Source: Sclerotinia nivalis
Taxonomy: Eukaryota; Ascomycota; Leotiomycetes; Helotiales; Sclerotiniaceae
Reading direction: 5' to 3'
NCBI GenBank assembly: GCA_029531795.1
Contig: JAPEIS010000011.1
Span: forward strand, 124,001-188,000
DNA: 64,000 nt
Below are positions 1-10,903 of this stretch, in pieces. Both the position numbers and the translations under genes were made by a program. Every line of letters begins with the position of its first letter. The stretch's first letter is position 1. The notes beneath the pieces were generated by a model that saw nothing but the letters and a program-made list of their open reading frames with translations, was not told the DNA's origin and made no database searches.

Positions 1-607
1 AGACCTTCTTATATATTGACCATTTGTCTCATAAGCCATAATCATAACCTTGTCCGGCCTTCAGATTTTTCCTCAATAATTTCATTTACATATTTACTTA
101 CAATTAGAAATTTCTTGGTAGATTTGTTCAACTGTTGGTTGTTTTGTTTTATGTTGATAACATAACGGGCGTCTAATTCGATACACCAATAGATTTACAT
201 ATGAATGACATTTCCCATGCCCATTCAGTTTTTTTGATTTTTTTTTGATATTCGCTTTTGAGGAGATTGGAAGAGGAGGAAAAGAAAAACCTGCACTGCC
301 TGGTTTGATCAAGGTTGGTTAGTTACATTATCGCATAATTCACCTTCATATCCTCGGCATATCAAATTCATATCGACATGCAAACACTTTGAAGAAGTCA
401 TCTATGAAGTCATATACTTCTCAAGATATTTTCAACTTCAATCCTTCTTTCATCTCTTTGGCGATCAAGTTCAGCTCAAGACTTAATTTGGATCTCTCAT
501 TTGATTTCTTCCCTTCTTCGTCTTGAGTCCCATTCAATTCTCGGTTTGGGATTAGTTATTTGATATCCTCTTTCAATTAAGTTTCCCATCAACATCAAGT
601 CATCAAA
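1..607. other. Upstream region and 5' leader of the first gene
   Basis: I see no convincing coding sequence here. The last ~170 bases before the ATG at 608 are rich in pyrimidines with many TC and TTC steps, which is typical of fungal 5' leaders. A reading frame of about 70 codons on the minus strand (94-312) has no recognisable protein character. Confidence 0.6.
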
Positions 608-2882
608 ATGTACCTCAATGTAGATATTGGTACTTTCAATCAATCCCTTGTCATAAGAGACTCTCGCGAATGTGCGAGTGGACAAAAATGGTATGTCTGC
701 ACAGCGAATAACTTTCGAGGTTGTTGTTCTGTAGATGCATGTTCAGTATCAGAATGTCCAGATTCAAGTACCGCTGCCGTTGGCGCATCGAGTTCTTCTA
801 CAACTTCTTCTAAATCTTCATCCTCTACATCTACTGAAACCACTTCTTCTTCTGCTACATCAACCACATCATCTCAAACCACCGAATCCTCACAAATTAC
901 ACTACAGACACCATCACCCAGCACTATCCTCTTAACCACAACCGTCAGTCACTCAGTCATTACAACCCACACTCCATCAAGCTCCCCCACCATCCTAGCA
1001 GAATCAACCTCTCAACCCGCTTCCTCAAATTCAACACCCATCATAGCGGGAGCCATCGTTGGCGGTATCGCTTTAATTTGTTTCGCCATGGCCGCATTTT
1101 GTTGTTTCCGTTTCCGACAAAAGAAAAAGCAAGATAGAGAGAGGATGTTTGCGGAATCAGAAAGTCCAGATCCTGAAACTATTCAGTTTTATACTACGAC
1201 GGGAAAGACGTTACAAACTCCTAGTAGTACGAGGACGAGTAGAAGTCCGAGTGGTGGATTTTCTGGGTTGGGAGGATTGGGGTTAGGAGATGTTTTTGCG
1301 TCTTTTAGTAGAAGTAAGTTTTCGGATTTTTTTATGTTATTTTTACCCTGTGGTATTGTATCAAATGTGGATATTTAAACTAATCAATCTCATTTGGATA
1401 GAGACTCGCAGCAGCAGTACATCCCCACCCTCAACATCACCACCCGGAGGCCCCTCAATGACCGAATCTCAAATTTCCGCCCCAATCCACCTAATGCACC
1501 CAATGCATATCGTTCATCCCACTCCCATCCCTGAATCACCAGAAGATCACGAACACGACAAACCACTCTCTTCCGACCCTGAAAAATCATCTATAACACC
1601 ACCTCCTGAATCCTTACATCCAGCTTTCCATGTTCTACCCGGAACTAGTTCACGACCTGCATATCGGCCTGGATTGGGGTTTACGATTAATGAGTTAGAT
1701 GGCCGAGAGACAGGTAGAAGAAGTGGTTCGATTGGAGGTTCGATTGGAGCAAGAAGTGAAGGGATGAGTATGAGTGGTAGTGAGGGAATAGTTAGTCCAA
1801 TGAGTACGCCTAATACGAATGAGAGGGTCAGTTCGAAGGGATTTAGTGCGATGGGTACACCTCCGTTCAACTTGATCGCTCCGGCTTCCTCTATGAATAT
1901 TCCTCAAGGGTATGGACACGAACATGGACATGGGCATGGACAAGTTCAAGGAACTTGGCACTCAAACACAGCACCTAACAATCTTCCACCCAATGGCCCT
2001 GCACCCATCCAATCTCAGTTCAACACGCAATCCTATCACCGTCGTAATAACTCCTCCACTAATAACAGCAACGGCGGTTCAAGTTCACCAAATCCCTACA
2101 CAATCAATCAACCACAAGCACAAGCACAAACACAATACGCCCAACAATTAGCGCAAGCCCGTCGCACGAACGCTACTATAGTTGAAAATCCATATCAGAT
2201 GTATAGGGATAGTAGGGAACATCAACAGAATATGGGATATCAGAATGCGTTGGAGCGGGCTCAGGCTCAGGATCAGGGTCGAAGTCAGGGACAAGTTCAG
2301 TCAAGAGTACAGAGACAAATGCCGGCGCAAAAGGGAAAGGAACGAGAGAGGGTAAGTGAGGGAACTGATAAAAATGGACAGGAAAACGAAGAAGGCAGCG
2401 GATTAAAAAGAGAAATCAGCACCCATAGCATCCCCATCGGATTAAGCTTAGACGCCCAACCTTCAGCATCTCATCCAAACCCACAAAAGCGAAACAGAGA
2501 AACGAATCCCCGCGATCAAAATGCTCAATTACAAGTTCACGCTACTTTATACGGTAATCATGGAGGCTTACCTGAGCCTTTACATCGTCGGACACAAACT
2601 CAACCGAGTTATATTCGTACTCATACTCATTCAGGCTCAGGCTCACACTCACGCTCAGGTCCAGGTCCAGGTTCCGTGAGTAGTATTGGAAATTCTGCTT
2701 CTTCTCCTTCTCCTAATCCTAATCCTAATCATATGCGTTCAATGAGTTCTACAAAGCAATGGAATCATCGTATCCCTGTTATTGGGAGTGGGAGTGGGAG
2801 TGAGAATGGAAAGCAACAACCAGGGTTTACAGCGCCGGGCTTTGATTTCGAGTGTAGGGTTGTGGCGCCTACGCCTCCTTAG
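608..2882 (+). CDS. Single-pass membrane protein with Cys motif, Ser/Thr-rich ectodomain and long low-complexity tail
   Basis: Two exons, 608-1313 and 1402-2882, are joined across an 88-nt intron (GTAAGT donor, ATAG acceptor). The frame shift between the two open frames equals the intron length modulo 3, giving 728 residues. Residues ~21-51 hold six cysteines in a compact C..C..CC..C..C pattern, followed by a Ser/Thr-rich stretch (52-143) that is probably heavily O-glycosylated. One transmembrane helix lies at ~145-166, followed by a basic stop-transfer stretch. The remaining ~560 residues are probably cytosolic and low-complexity, rich in Ser, Gly, His, Gln, Asn and Pro. The layout recalls fungal Mid2/WSC-type surface sensors, but I recognise no exact family. 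No cleavable signal peptide is visible at this ATG, so either the helix itself is the signal or a start or exon is missed. The function is not known. Confidence 0.72.
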
Positions 2883-4511
2883 ATATTGCACCGAGTTTGC
2901 GGAGGGGGAGGCAGGTTGGGTTAGAGGAGTGGAGGATGAGAATGGGGGTAGATAAGAGGGGGGGGGGGTGGGGAATAAGAGGAGAGGAGATCTTGTGTGC
3001 TTGGGTGTGGTGAATATGCTGGTGAATGTGGTTATGATGATGATAATGATGGGGAGACGAGAAATGGGAAAATTGGCTGGTTCGCCTGGTTTGGGTGGGA
3101 AGTTAGGGGGAAGGATCCGTTAAACTAGTATGGAAATGGAGCTATATGAGGTAATACAAGAAATGCAACTGGGGAAAAGCGCGAAAAGGAAGCAGGAGGG
3201 AAAAAAGGGCCGGCAAGGAATTTTGCTTCAAGCGATTACATTGCATACCGGTATGCGAACGGAGTTCGGATTTACATACACTGGAATTATATCATACGAT
3301 ATGAGGACCATGAAGTCAAAGCTGGGTGGGAATGGGTGTGGGAATTTTATATTGTAGATACATACTGGACATATTGTACATATACATACATCTGCGATGA
3401 ATGGAGATGATGGGGATGAAGGGGAAGAAAGGAAGGGGATTGAACAATCTACGTGTATAACTCGGAATGCAAGATGAAAAGGAAGATAAAAGGAAGGTGA
3501 ACAGCACATCACTTAAATCAAATATCATAATACCATACATAATATCACAACACCACAACACCACAACGCCCTAACACCAACAAACCACTCCATGCATATA
3601 AAACCACAAGTCAAGGATAACATAACAATCAAAGAAAACAAAGGAAGAAAAGCGGGTAGAAACAAATGAAAGGAACTGAAGAAACAATACCCTTTTGGAA
3701 TACACATACATACATATAAAAGAGTAGATAGGTAGATAGATGATCTCCAAGACCTGAAATAAGGGATGAAAGGGTCGAATGAAGTGGAGAAAATGGATCA
3801 AATGGAGAAAATGAGTTTAGACTTATATAGTATAAGAAATGGGAAAGGGGAGAAGAGAAGGCAAAATTCGTTCACTATGTTTTGAGTCAGCACTGCACCT
3901 GGTGATAAAGTAGATCGGAATTGAGATGGCTGCAGTTCAGCCTGCATTATAGGAACCAGAAATTGAGAATAATGAAAACATTTATTCGTATTTTATTTTA
4001 TCATTACATTCTTTTGCTTTTGCTTCCTCTATTCCTCCACATCAGGGCCTAAAAGCCAGAGAAATGGGAATACACACTACGTGCATATCTGTATCCAAGC
4101 CATCATCTCACATCCCTCTTCATCGTCACATCCATCCAGCTTTCTTCATACAATTTCCTTATTTCTCTTCATCCTCTTTTCCATTACATCCTCCTCCCCC
4201 TCTATGACTTATTTTCCCCCAACGACAGATGACTTGAAAAAAGAAACGCCGCAACAATGCTTTTTCCATAAGTATCGTCTTACAAAAGAAGTTAAATATC
4301 ATTCCTAACGCCCATGCATTCTACCTGCATCATGTTTTTCTCCACATCTTTTCTCCATGATGGCTGTCTGCCTATCAGCAGTGATAGGTATATTCTTGTT
4401 GCCTTGGTCCCCTTCTCGAGTCATCCCCTGCTGACGCTCTTTTGCTCTTCCGCTGTCGTTGGCCATCAAGTATATACCGATCCAGTGCGAATTGAACAAT
4501 CGAAAACTCTC
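2883..4511. other. Convergent intergenic region
   Basis: This holds the 3' flanks of the membrane-protein gene and of RPB4. It starts G-rich, with a run of 11 G at 2958-2968, and continues with purine-rich low-complexity DNA. The short reading frames here (3130-3357 and several on the minus strand) are biased in composition and resemble no protein I know. Confidence 0.6.
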
Positions 4512-5096
4512 TTAATTAGTAAATCCCATCAACTTTGTAATTTCATCCAATAACTCCGTTAAATCGTCATCACTGATTTTATCTTGTAAACTGGGTATTA
4601 AAGTCTTTGCTTCATCGGCTGTGTCACAACATAATGAACCTTTACCTCATGTTAGCATTCTTTTGCGCAACGATCTCCTCAGTTCTTCAGTTCCTCATCT
4701 CCCTCGAACTGGCTCCTCTTATCCCCCAAAACCCTCTTCAAGTCCCAACCCAAACAAACCAGAATAAAGAAAAAAGAACCTACCCAACTGCGCCCTCTCA
4801 AATTTCGCCAATTCACTCCTACTCCCCAAAAGTCTCTCCACAGCCTCCACATTCTCCTTCCTCTTAAACCTCGCAAAATGATCCAGATATTCCTGCGTCT
4901 TACTTAAAATCTCCGTCTCATTTACATTTTTGCGATCGCCGCGACGTTTTGCGACAAGCGCGTTGATAACAAGCGCTGCTTCCGAGTGAGTGAGTGCATC
5001 TACGTCTTGGAATTCTCCTAGTTTGAGAACGGTAGAGGCTTCTTCGTCGCCAGCTGGAGGGGCGCGCGAGCGAGAGGTAGGGGCTGGTGCTGCCAT
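4512..5096 (-). CDS. RPB4: RNA polymerase II subunit Rpb4
   Basis: Two exons on the minus strand, 5096-4784 and 4639-4512, flank a 144-nt intron with GTAGGT donor, GCTAAC branch site and AAAG acceptor. They give a 146-residue protein. The frame-preserving join gives FERAQLGSLCCDTADEAKTL, the conserved Rpb4 HRDC-like core, and the protein ends in the conserved Leu-Ile-Pro-Ser...Leu-Leu-Asp-Glu helices. Rpb4 pairs with Rpb7 to form the stalk of RNA polymerase II, which acts in initiation and in mRNA decay coupling. The start at 5096 gives an Ala/Pro-rich N-terminus followed at once by the conserved acidic segment. It is transcribed divergently from TRS23, with 561 bases between the two start codons. 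Confidence 0.93.
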
Positions 5097-5657
5097 TTTT
5101 AGGGGGAGAAGATTTAGGAGAGTTTGAGGGTGAAGAGTTGTCGCGCGTGGATTCGTTCTGAGGGAATGAGTTTCAACGGAGCTCCAATTGTTCTTGCGCG
5201 ACCGATTCTGTTTCCTTGAATATAACTCCAGAATTATAAATAGTTTCCTCCTCAAAAATCGCGTCGTTCCTATCAATATCAATCTCGTATTAAGACTCAA
5301 TATGTTCAGCTGTAAATATTGTTTTGACTTGAAAGGAAGAAAGAAAGCCAGTTGCGGGTGGATCGACAAACATGTGCTGGTCGGCAAAATCTCGAAATCC
5401 GGGGAAGGCTGCTTACTTAACCGTTTTGGGACGAGGCTACAGACTACCCGTATATTGATCCGCCTTGGACTTGCTGTTACCAAGAATGCGCCGAGCTTGA
5501 TATTTGAAGGAAATCATCTCTGATTTTTGAATTGTGTGTATAGAATTGAAGGATTATTACGGTAATAAAGATTCTCTGCGAATAATTAATTCCTACTGCG
5601 AATCTCTCTCTCTGCTCTTCTGTTTCCAGTGCCTGCTTGAGCGCATCAAATATCAAA
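5097..5657. promoter_or_regulatory. Bidirectional promoter region RPB4/TRS23
   Basis: 561 bases lie between the divergent start codons of RPB4 and TRS23. The frame on the minus strand remains open upstream of the RPB4 ATG, but that extension has no conserved character. I see no clear TATA box. Two housekeeping genes head to head suggest a shared promoter, which is inference. Confidence 0.5.
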
Positions 5658-6344
5658 ATGTAAGTTCAACCTCCCAAGCCTTCCAACCAAGTCTTCAAAC
5701 CACAATTCTAATACCTGAATCATAGGGTCGTCTTTGCCCTCACAATAATAAATAAAGCCGGTGGACTTATCTACCAAAAAGATTTCGCAGATGGACTGAA
5801 CAAACTTTCCATAAACGATTATCTAGTACTTGCTGGAACATTTCATGGGTGCGTCACTTATTTCTATATTACTCTTCCTTCATCATTCTTCAAGACTGGA
5901 TTACCTTTCTCGGATTTAACAATACCTTACTAACAAACCCCCAGCGTCCACGCCATCTCCACCCGTCTAAACCCTATTCCCACCTCTCACCTCCCCCCAG
6001 GATCCTCCCACCTCCCCACAACCTCACACTCCAAAACCCTCTCCACCCTCTCATCCCTATCCTCCACTCCCTCATCCGACGATCGACCCGATCCCCCCTC
6101 CGGTATCGAAGTACTAGAAACCACTTTATTCCGCCTCCAATGTTTTCAAACGCTTACTGGCACGAAATTTCTCTTATTTACTGAACCTGGTATGCCAAAT
6201 GTTGAGAGTATTTTAAGAAAGATATATGAATTGTATGCGGATTATGTGATGAAGAATCCGTTTTATCAGTTGGAGATGCCGGTTAGGTGTGAGAGGTTTG
6301 AGAGAGGGGTGGAGAGGTGGGTTAGGGGGGTTAACATGAGGTAG
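5658..6344 (+). CDS. TRS23: TRAPP complex subunit Trs23 (TRAPPC4/sybindin)
   Basis: Three exons: 5658-5659, 5726-5848 and 5945-6344, giving 174 residues. The first coding exon is only the two bases AT. The intron (GTAAGT...ATAG) interrupts the start codon, and splicing gives ATG followed by VVFALTIINKAGGLIYQKDF, the typical Trs23 N-terminus. The second intron has a GTGCGT donor and a CCAG acceptor, and splits the Gly codon in the segment LVLAGTFHG/VHAISTRLNP. The C-terminal part contains the conserved block around FRLQCFQTLTGTKFLF and ends NPFYQLEMPVR..., as in longin-fold TRAPP subunits. Trs23 is part of the TRAPP core that activates Ypt1/Rab1 in ER-to-Golgi traffic and autophagy. A Ser/Thr/Pro-rich insert in the middle is probably a disordered loop. 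Confidence 0.92.
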
Positions 6345-6777
6345 TTTGCAAGGTGGTGGGATGGGGTAAAGGGAGAGAGGACTTCAACGAGAGATCAATA
6401 AGAACTATGAGGCCGAGAGACTATGTTTGAAGAGCAGAGGAAAATGGGTATACGAGATATGATACTGGGTGCAGAGGGACCCTGTCAGAACTCTCCATTG
6501 GAACTGAATAGAGAGGAGGGAATGTGGACATAATACTGGGTATAGAAGGAATTTCTTGGGACTTTAGCATTAAATTAAAGGACCCATGCCGATGTTACAT
6601 AGGGCAGACATTATAGGAGTCAAGGAGTATACAAACTAGAAGTAATTTGTTCACAAAGAGCCAAATACCATTTTTTATGATATCTATTGGTACATACCAA
6701 ACGCCAGTTTGCCATGCAGCCCCAACCATTCATTCAATTATCAATCCATTTCCCCAACCTATATCACCATTCCACAT
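6345..6777. other. Convergent 3' region TRS23/RPN10
   Basis: 433 bases lie between two converging stop codons. It presumably holds both 3' UTRs and terminators. I see no gene or repeat. Confidence 0.6.
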
Positions 6778-7747
6778 CTAAGCCGTATCCATTTTATCAT
6801 CATCTTTCTTATCCCCACTCCCACTAGCTTCACCATCCTTATTCAACAGAGGTGCAGATGCCTCATCCTCTTCCTTAATTTCTCCCAAAGCAGATTGCTC
6901 CGCTGCCTCCTTCTCAAGCCTTGTCTTCTCGTTCTTCTCAACTCGGGCTTTCTCATCCTCCATACTCATTCTCAACGCCAATGCTAACTCTGGGTCCACA
7001 CTTGGATCGATACCAAATTCAAATGCGCCACTATCACCACCAGCATCTGGTCCTCCCATACCAGATGCTCCTGAAGCTCCATCCCCATGCAAAATTGGTG
7101 AAGTCATTAATTGGTCACTGAGAAGTGCTGGTCCTGGTGGAATTATAGCCAAATGTGATCCATCACCTCCCTTGACATTTTCATTGAAGGCCGTCAATTT
7201 TTGAGTGACATCATCATCGAGTTCCCCAAATACAACGAAATCAATCGAGACGTTATTCTTCTTCATCTTTTTGGCCAGTTTGACAAGTGATTTCTCATCT
7301 TCTGCGATTGGAGAACAGGTAAAAACGATTATACGTTGACGTTGGGATTTGTTTTGTCGATGTTTGAGTGCCAACTATTAGGATGTTAATATTAGGATTT
7401 GTCCCAAACTGCATGTCGGGATGATAGGTAAATAGAAAGAAATAACAATAACGTACCCCAGCGATTTGAATACCAGTAGCTAAATGACTAACTCCACGAA
7501 TCTTAGTCTTAGTACGATGTAATCCATCCAAGATCTTTCCATGATCAGTCGTTAAAGTAACAAGAACCTCTGGTCCTTTACCTCCCATAGACATTAAGCC
7601 AACCGACGATTCAGGATTGGCTTGAGTAATGGTAGAAAAGATCCATGAAACAGCATCGGCTTGTGCTTCGAAACGTGTTGGTGTATAATCTCCATTTCGA
7701 CTGCTTTCACTGTTGTCTACTACAACCATTACTGCTTCGAGAACCAT
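6778..7747 (-). CDS. RPN10: 26S proteasome regulatory subunit Rpn10
   Basis: Two exons, 7747-7457 and 7374-6778, with an 82-nt phase-0 intron (GTACGT donor, ATAG acceptor), give 295 residues. The protein starts MVLEAVMVVVDNSE with the MIDAS-like DNSES of the von Willebrand factor A domain (~1-190), which docks on the proteasome lid/base interface. A ubiquitin-interacting motif is visible at ~223-240 (acidic residue, then LALALRMSMEDE), which binds polyubiquitin chains. The tail is charged and ends in Lys/Asp-rich sequence. An in-frame ATG lies 27 bases upstream (7774), but the family starts at MVLEA, so 7747 was chosen. It is divergent from NBL1. Confidence 0.95.
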
Positions 7748-8216
7748 CTTGATAGATGGGTTGCCGTTGGGCAAATATGCGCAAGGTTGGAATATAAGGT
7801 TCGAAGGTTAGCAGATGACGATTGTAAAGTCGAGTGTGGTGATAATTGTTGATGGCGAGAAAGAAGTTGATGTTTGTTAAGGTTGCTCAAGGTAGCTATG
7901 GTTTGCGCGTTAAGGTAGAAGTACAGCAAGCATCGCTAGCTTCGGAGTGTGCAAACCCCTGTAACCTTTTCAAGTTTGGGGGGGAAGTAAGAAAGTTTAG
8001 CCACATCTGTGGCGCTAAGCAAGCGATTTCGATAATGGACGGATAACAATCTATTGATGATGTTGATTCTCTATCCAAAGCATAACATTTTGCAATTACC
8101 ATACAACATCTCCCAACTACAATTGTACTCAAACAACACAATAATTCAAATCCATACAAATCGCATTGCTCACACGAATAACCACTCAAAACCACACACA
8201 TAATAGCCTTCACAAA
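7748..8216. promoter_or_regulatory. Bidirectional promoter region RPN10/NBL1
   Basis: 469 bases lie between the divergent starts. An imperfect palindrome sits at 7997-8018 (TTAGCCAC, then ATCT, then GTGGCGCTAA, whose two halves pair apart from a two-base bulge). It could be a factor-binding site, but its role is unknown. The frames open here are not protein-like. Confidence 0.45.
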
Positions 8217-9107
8217 ATGGCTATCACAATAGGTCAAAAGCAAGCTCTAATGGAGAACTTGCAATTGGAAAGTAAGTAGTTCACATCAAAAACGCGTCAA
8301 ATTACGTACTAATTTCTCTTCATACAGTTACTGAACGTGCCAGAAAGCTCAGAGCACAATATAATGTTCAAGCTCAAGGTTTAAAGACGCGTATTGAAAT
8401 TCGGGTTAATCGTATACCAATTTCAATGCGCAAAAAGAAGATTGGAGATTTGTTCGAAAAACACAACAATACTGGTGCACAAGCAGCGCGTAATGAAGTT
8501 GGACCACCAGTTCCACCAAAGAATACTCAAAAGAAGATTCCTGTTGAGGAGTCTGAAAGTGGTTCAAGTACTCAAGGCGCAGCACCATCCCGCATTACCA
8601 AAAGGAATAGGTATGTTTTCCTCGCAAGTACATGGACCATATATATTAACAATGCAAAGTGACGAGGCTTGTTTGGACAAGGAAAACAAGATTGATAACC
8701 CAAAGAAACGTCAAAAGGCTGCTCCTATTTTACCTGAACGAACCACTTCCCGTGTTAATATGGATCCAAAGCAAATACTTTCACCAAGATCCGCAAACTC
8801 CCGAACTTTACCTGCCTCACCAATCAAACCCGCACCACCAGCCAAATCTACCACAGATTCTCGCCCACCTACCAGAGCAGGAAGGAAGATCGCACCACAT
8901 ACAAATCCAGCTGGAGCTGCTCGAGCAAAATCCGCTTCTGCAACTTCGGGTCCAAAAACTACAAGAGGAAGAAATGTCAGTAGTACCAGCACAGAAACTG
9001 TTATTGTTAAAAAGGCCCCTGCTGCAAAACTCAAAAAGACAGCACCTACACAACCTACACAGCCGGCCAGCACTGCTGTCGGAAGAGTTTTAAGAAAGAG
9101 AGCATGA
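8217..9107 (+). CDS. NBL1: Borealin-like chromosomal passenger complex subunit (Nbl1/Borealin N-terminal family)
   Basis: Three exons, 8217-8271, 8328-8610 and 8660-9107, give 261 residues. Both junctions are supported by frame and GT..AG ends. The first joins ...QALMENLQLE to ITERARKLRAQYNVQAQGLK. The N-terminal ~70 residues match the Nbl1/Borealin N-terminal helix: a Leu/Glu/Arg-rich amphipathic stretch followed by KTRIEIRVNRIPISMRKKKI. In the complex this helix bundles with survivin and INCENP to place Aurora kinase on centromeres. The rest is Lys/Pro/Ser/Ala-rich and disordered, with Ser-Pro and Thr-Arg sites that could be Cdk/Aurora targets, and it ends in RVLRKRA. It is much longer than the 73-residue yeast Nbl1, in line with filamentous fungi. 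Confidence 0.85.
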
Positions 9108-10094
9108 GATCATTTCATTGGTTACGACCTCATGCATTTTTAGTTCAAATGCAACTTATCTTTTGTTTATAAGCACTCAAACTCAATTGAAAACACTCCT
9201 ACTGTGGAGTGGAGAACTTCCTCTATGTGTTTGATTAAGGAAGTTATGGGCTGTGACCCCTTCTTTAATTAACATTCATAGGGCATATAGAACCTTGATA
9301 TTGTGGCTTGTGGTTTGGACTTGGACTGTTGAATTAAAGCTAGAATTGGATTGATGGTCGGTAGCTAAATGGAGGATAGGATTGTCTTTCTTGGAAATGG
9401 ATAATGATGGCTTTTTATGTATCTTTAGCGATTGGGATAATGGCCGGTTTGCATTGTATGAGCTTTTTGGGACAAGAGAAGGCAAGGATTATTGCATAGG
9501 CTTCTTTGGGACACTGGGAAGAAGAGGATTATTGGCGTTTGATTGTTTTATACCAATAAGTATCTTTTTATTACATGTACATGTATTGCGGTGAGTGAAT
9601 TGAGACCCTTAACATTTACATGGAATTCTTTTTTGATAGATTGTCCAATTGAGACGTATTCATTGCTTAACACATGTACCGATTATTTTGCTGGCTACAT
9701 ATAATTTTAAGCGTATGTATATCCTCCCATCCTTCGAGCGCAGCGAGCAATGGGGGTTTGGAGGCTTGCCCCCATGAAGACCATTCATTCTAGTCTTAAG
9801 TTGAGACTCCGCTAGTCTAGAAAAGTCACTGCCATGGAAGCAGAATATTTCATGATTAGAGAACTACCTAGATCCGACCTTAACATCACAATTTGACAAC
9901 CAGCCGCCCCTTAAGCCCATTAAGCAACGAACAACCGGACCGAAGCGGCCGCTAGCTACACTTCGGAAAAACTACCCCACCATTCCTATCGACCCCGAGC
10001 TCATCAGTTCCGTTCCCCTCCAAATACAGTACACCAACAATTTCGAGATTTTTGAAAGTTTTATACCCATCAATCTATCTATCTATAGGAAATC
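9108..10094. other. Intergenic region with GC-rich hairpin remnants
   Basis: This 987-base region contains the 3' flank of NBL1 and the promoter of TMA22. A GC-rich island at 9733-9847 stands out from the AT-rich surroundings and is described separately. Nothing else protein-like is seen. Confidence 0.55.
9733..9847. repeat. Composite GC-rich hairpin element, diverged copy of the double-hairpin repeat
   Basis: Positions 9750-9775 form a perfect 7-bp stem (ATGGGGG...CCCCCAT) with a 12-base loop. Positions 9802-9847 align with the repeat at 39,594 and 41,236: 10 of the first 12 aligned bases and 18 of the last 22 match. Most changes are C-to-T or G-to-A, while the middle hairpin is lost. This looks like a decayed copy of the same family joined to a second hairpin. 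Confidence 0.55.
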
Positions 10095-10903
10095 ATGGCA
10101 GATGTAGAGGATTCTGGTGCGCAAACAGAATTGCAATCTAGACATATTGTTTATTGTGGAGGTGAATATATGAATGAATGAATGACCCCGCTATCTTCAT
10201 TTTGCTAATGCGAAAGTATAGTTTGTTCGTTACCACCCGAGGTACGAATTACTTTTTATACTTTGGGGTTTCATATGAGAAGTGAAGGATGAGAATATGA
10301 GAAAGAGGATCAGATTGTTAATATACAGGAAGTAGTATTGTGAATATGGCGGTACGGTAAAGAAATGTCAGGAATGGCTCGAGAAGAAATATCCAGATAT
10401 GTATGAGAGGTTATGGTCTGAAGGTATGTTTCCACCCTTCCACCCTCCCCTCCTGGAATTTCTTTATATTAATCAACTCCCCAGATGCTCTCGCAGCCGC
10501 AACCTCAACCCTAAGCGTCGACGCCCAAAAACGCGCCGCAAAAGACGCCACGAAAAAAGCCGCCAAAGCCGAAGCTCTCGAAGCCAAACAAAACGAAACG
10601 CTCGCCTCATCCAAAATCCGCATCAAGCGCGTCGAACGCAATAAACGTAAATACGTTACTGAAATCCAAGGTCTAGAAGCCTTCGGATTAGAATTAAAGA
10701 AAGTAGCGAAGGAATTTGGAAGTAAATTTGCGACGGGGAGTAGTGTGACGAAGGTGGCGAGTGGGGGGCAGGAAATTACGGTTCAGGGGGATGTGAGTGA
10801 GGATGTTAGGGAGTTCTTGATTAAGAGTTATAAGAATATTCCGAGGAAGAATATTGTGCTTGAGGAGCCGAAGAAGAAGAAGGCGGAGCCGGTGGAGGTT
10901 TAG
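10095..10903 (+). CDS. TMA22: Translation machinery-associated protein 22 (DENR/density-regulated protein homologue)
   Basis: Four exons, 10095-10161, 10222-10241, 10336-10423 and 10485-10903, give 197 residues. The second exon is only 20 nt and is required for the conserved zinc-ribbon-like segment YCGGVCSLPPEYCEYGG, which spans exons 1-3 and holds four cysteines. The C-terminal ~95 residues (SSKIRIKRVERNKRKYVTEI onward, including GLEAFGLELKKVAKEFGSKF) are a SUI1/eIF1-like domain. DENR/Tma22 works with MCT-1/Tma20 in ribosome recycling and re-initiation, evicting deacylated tRNA from the 40S subunit. The C-terminus is Lys/Glu-rich. Confidence 0.93.

Noticed and set aside
3228..3801. Cluster of overlapping minus-strand frames of 60-94 codons
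   Set aside because: Compositional bias (purine-rich plus strand read backwards as Phe/Ser/Leu/Pro) with no conserved motif or splice structure. Most likely 3' UTR or spacer DNA.
4719..5483. Minus-strand open frame of 254 codons as one protein
   Set aside because: Only the segment from 5096 down to 4784 is Rpb4. The part upstream of 5096 has no conserved character, and the part after 4784 is intron, because the true C-terminus is found in exon 2.
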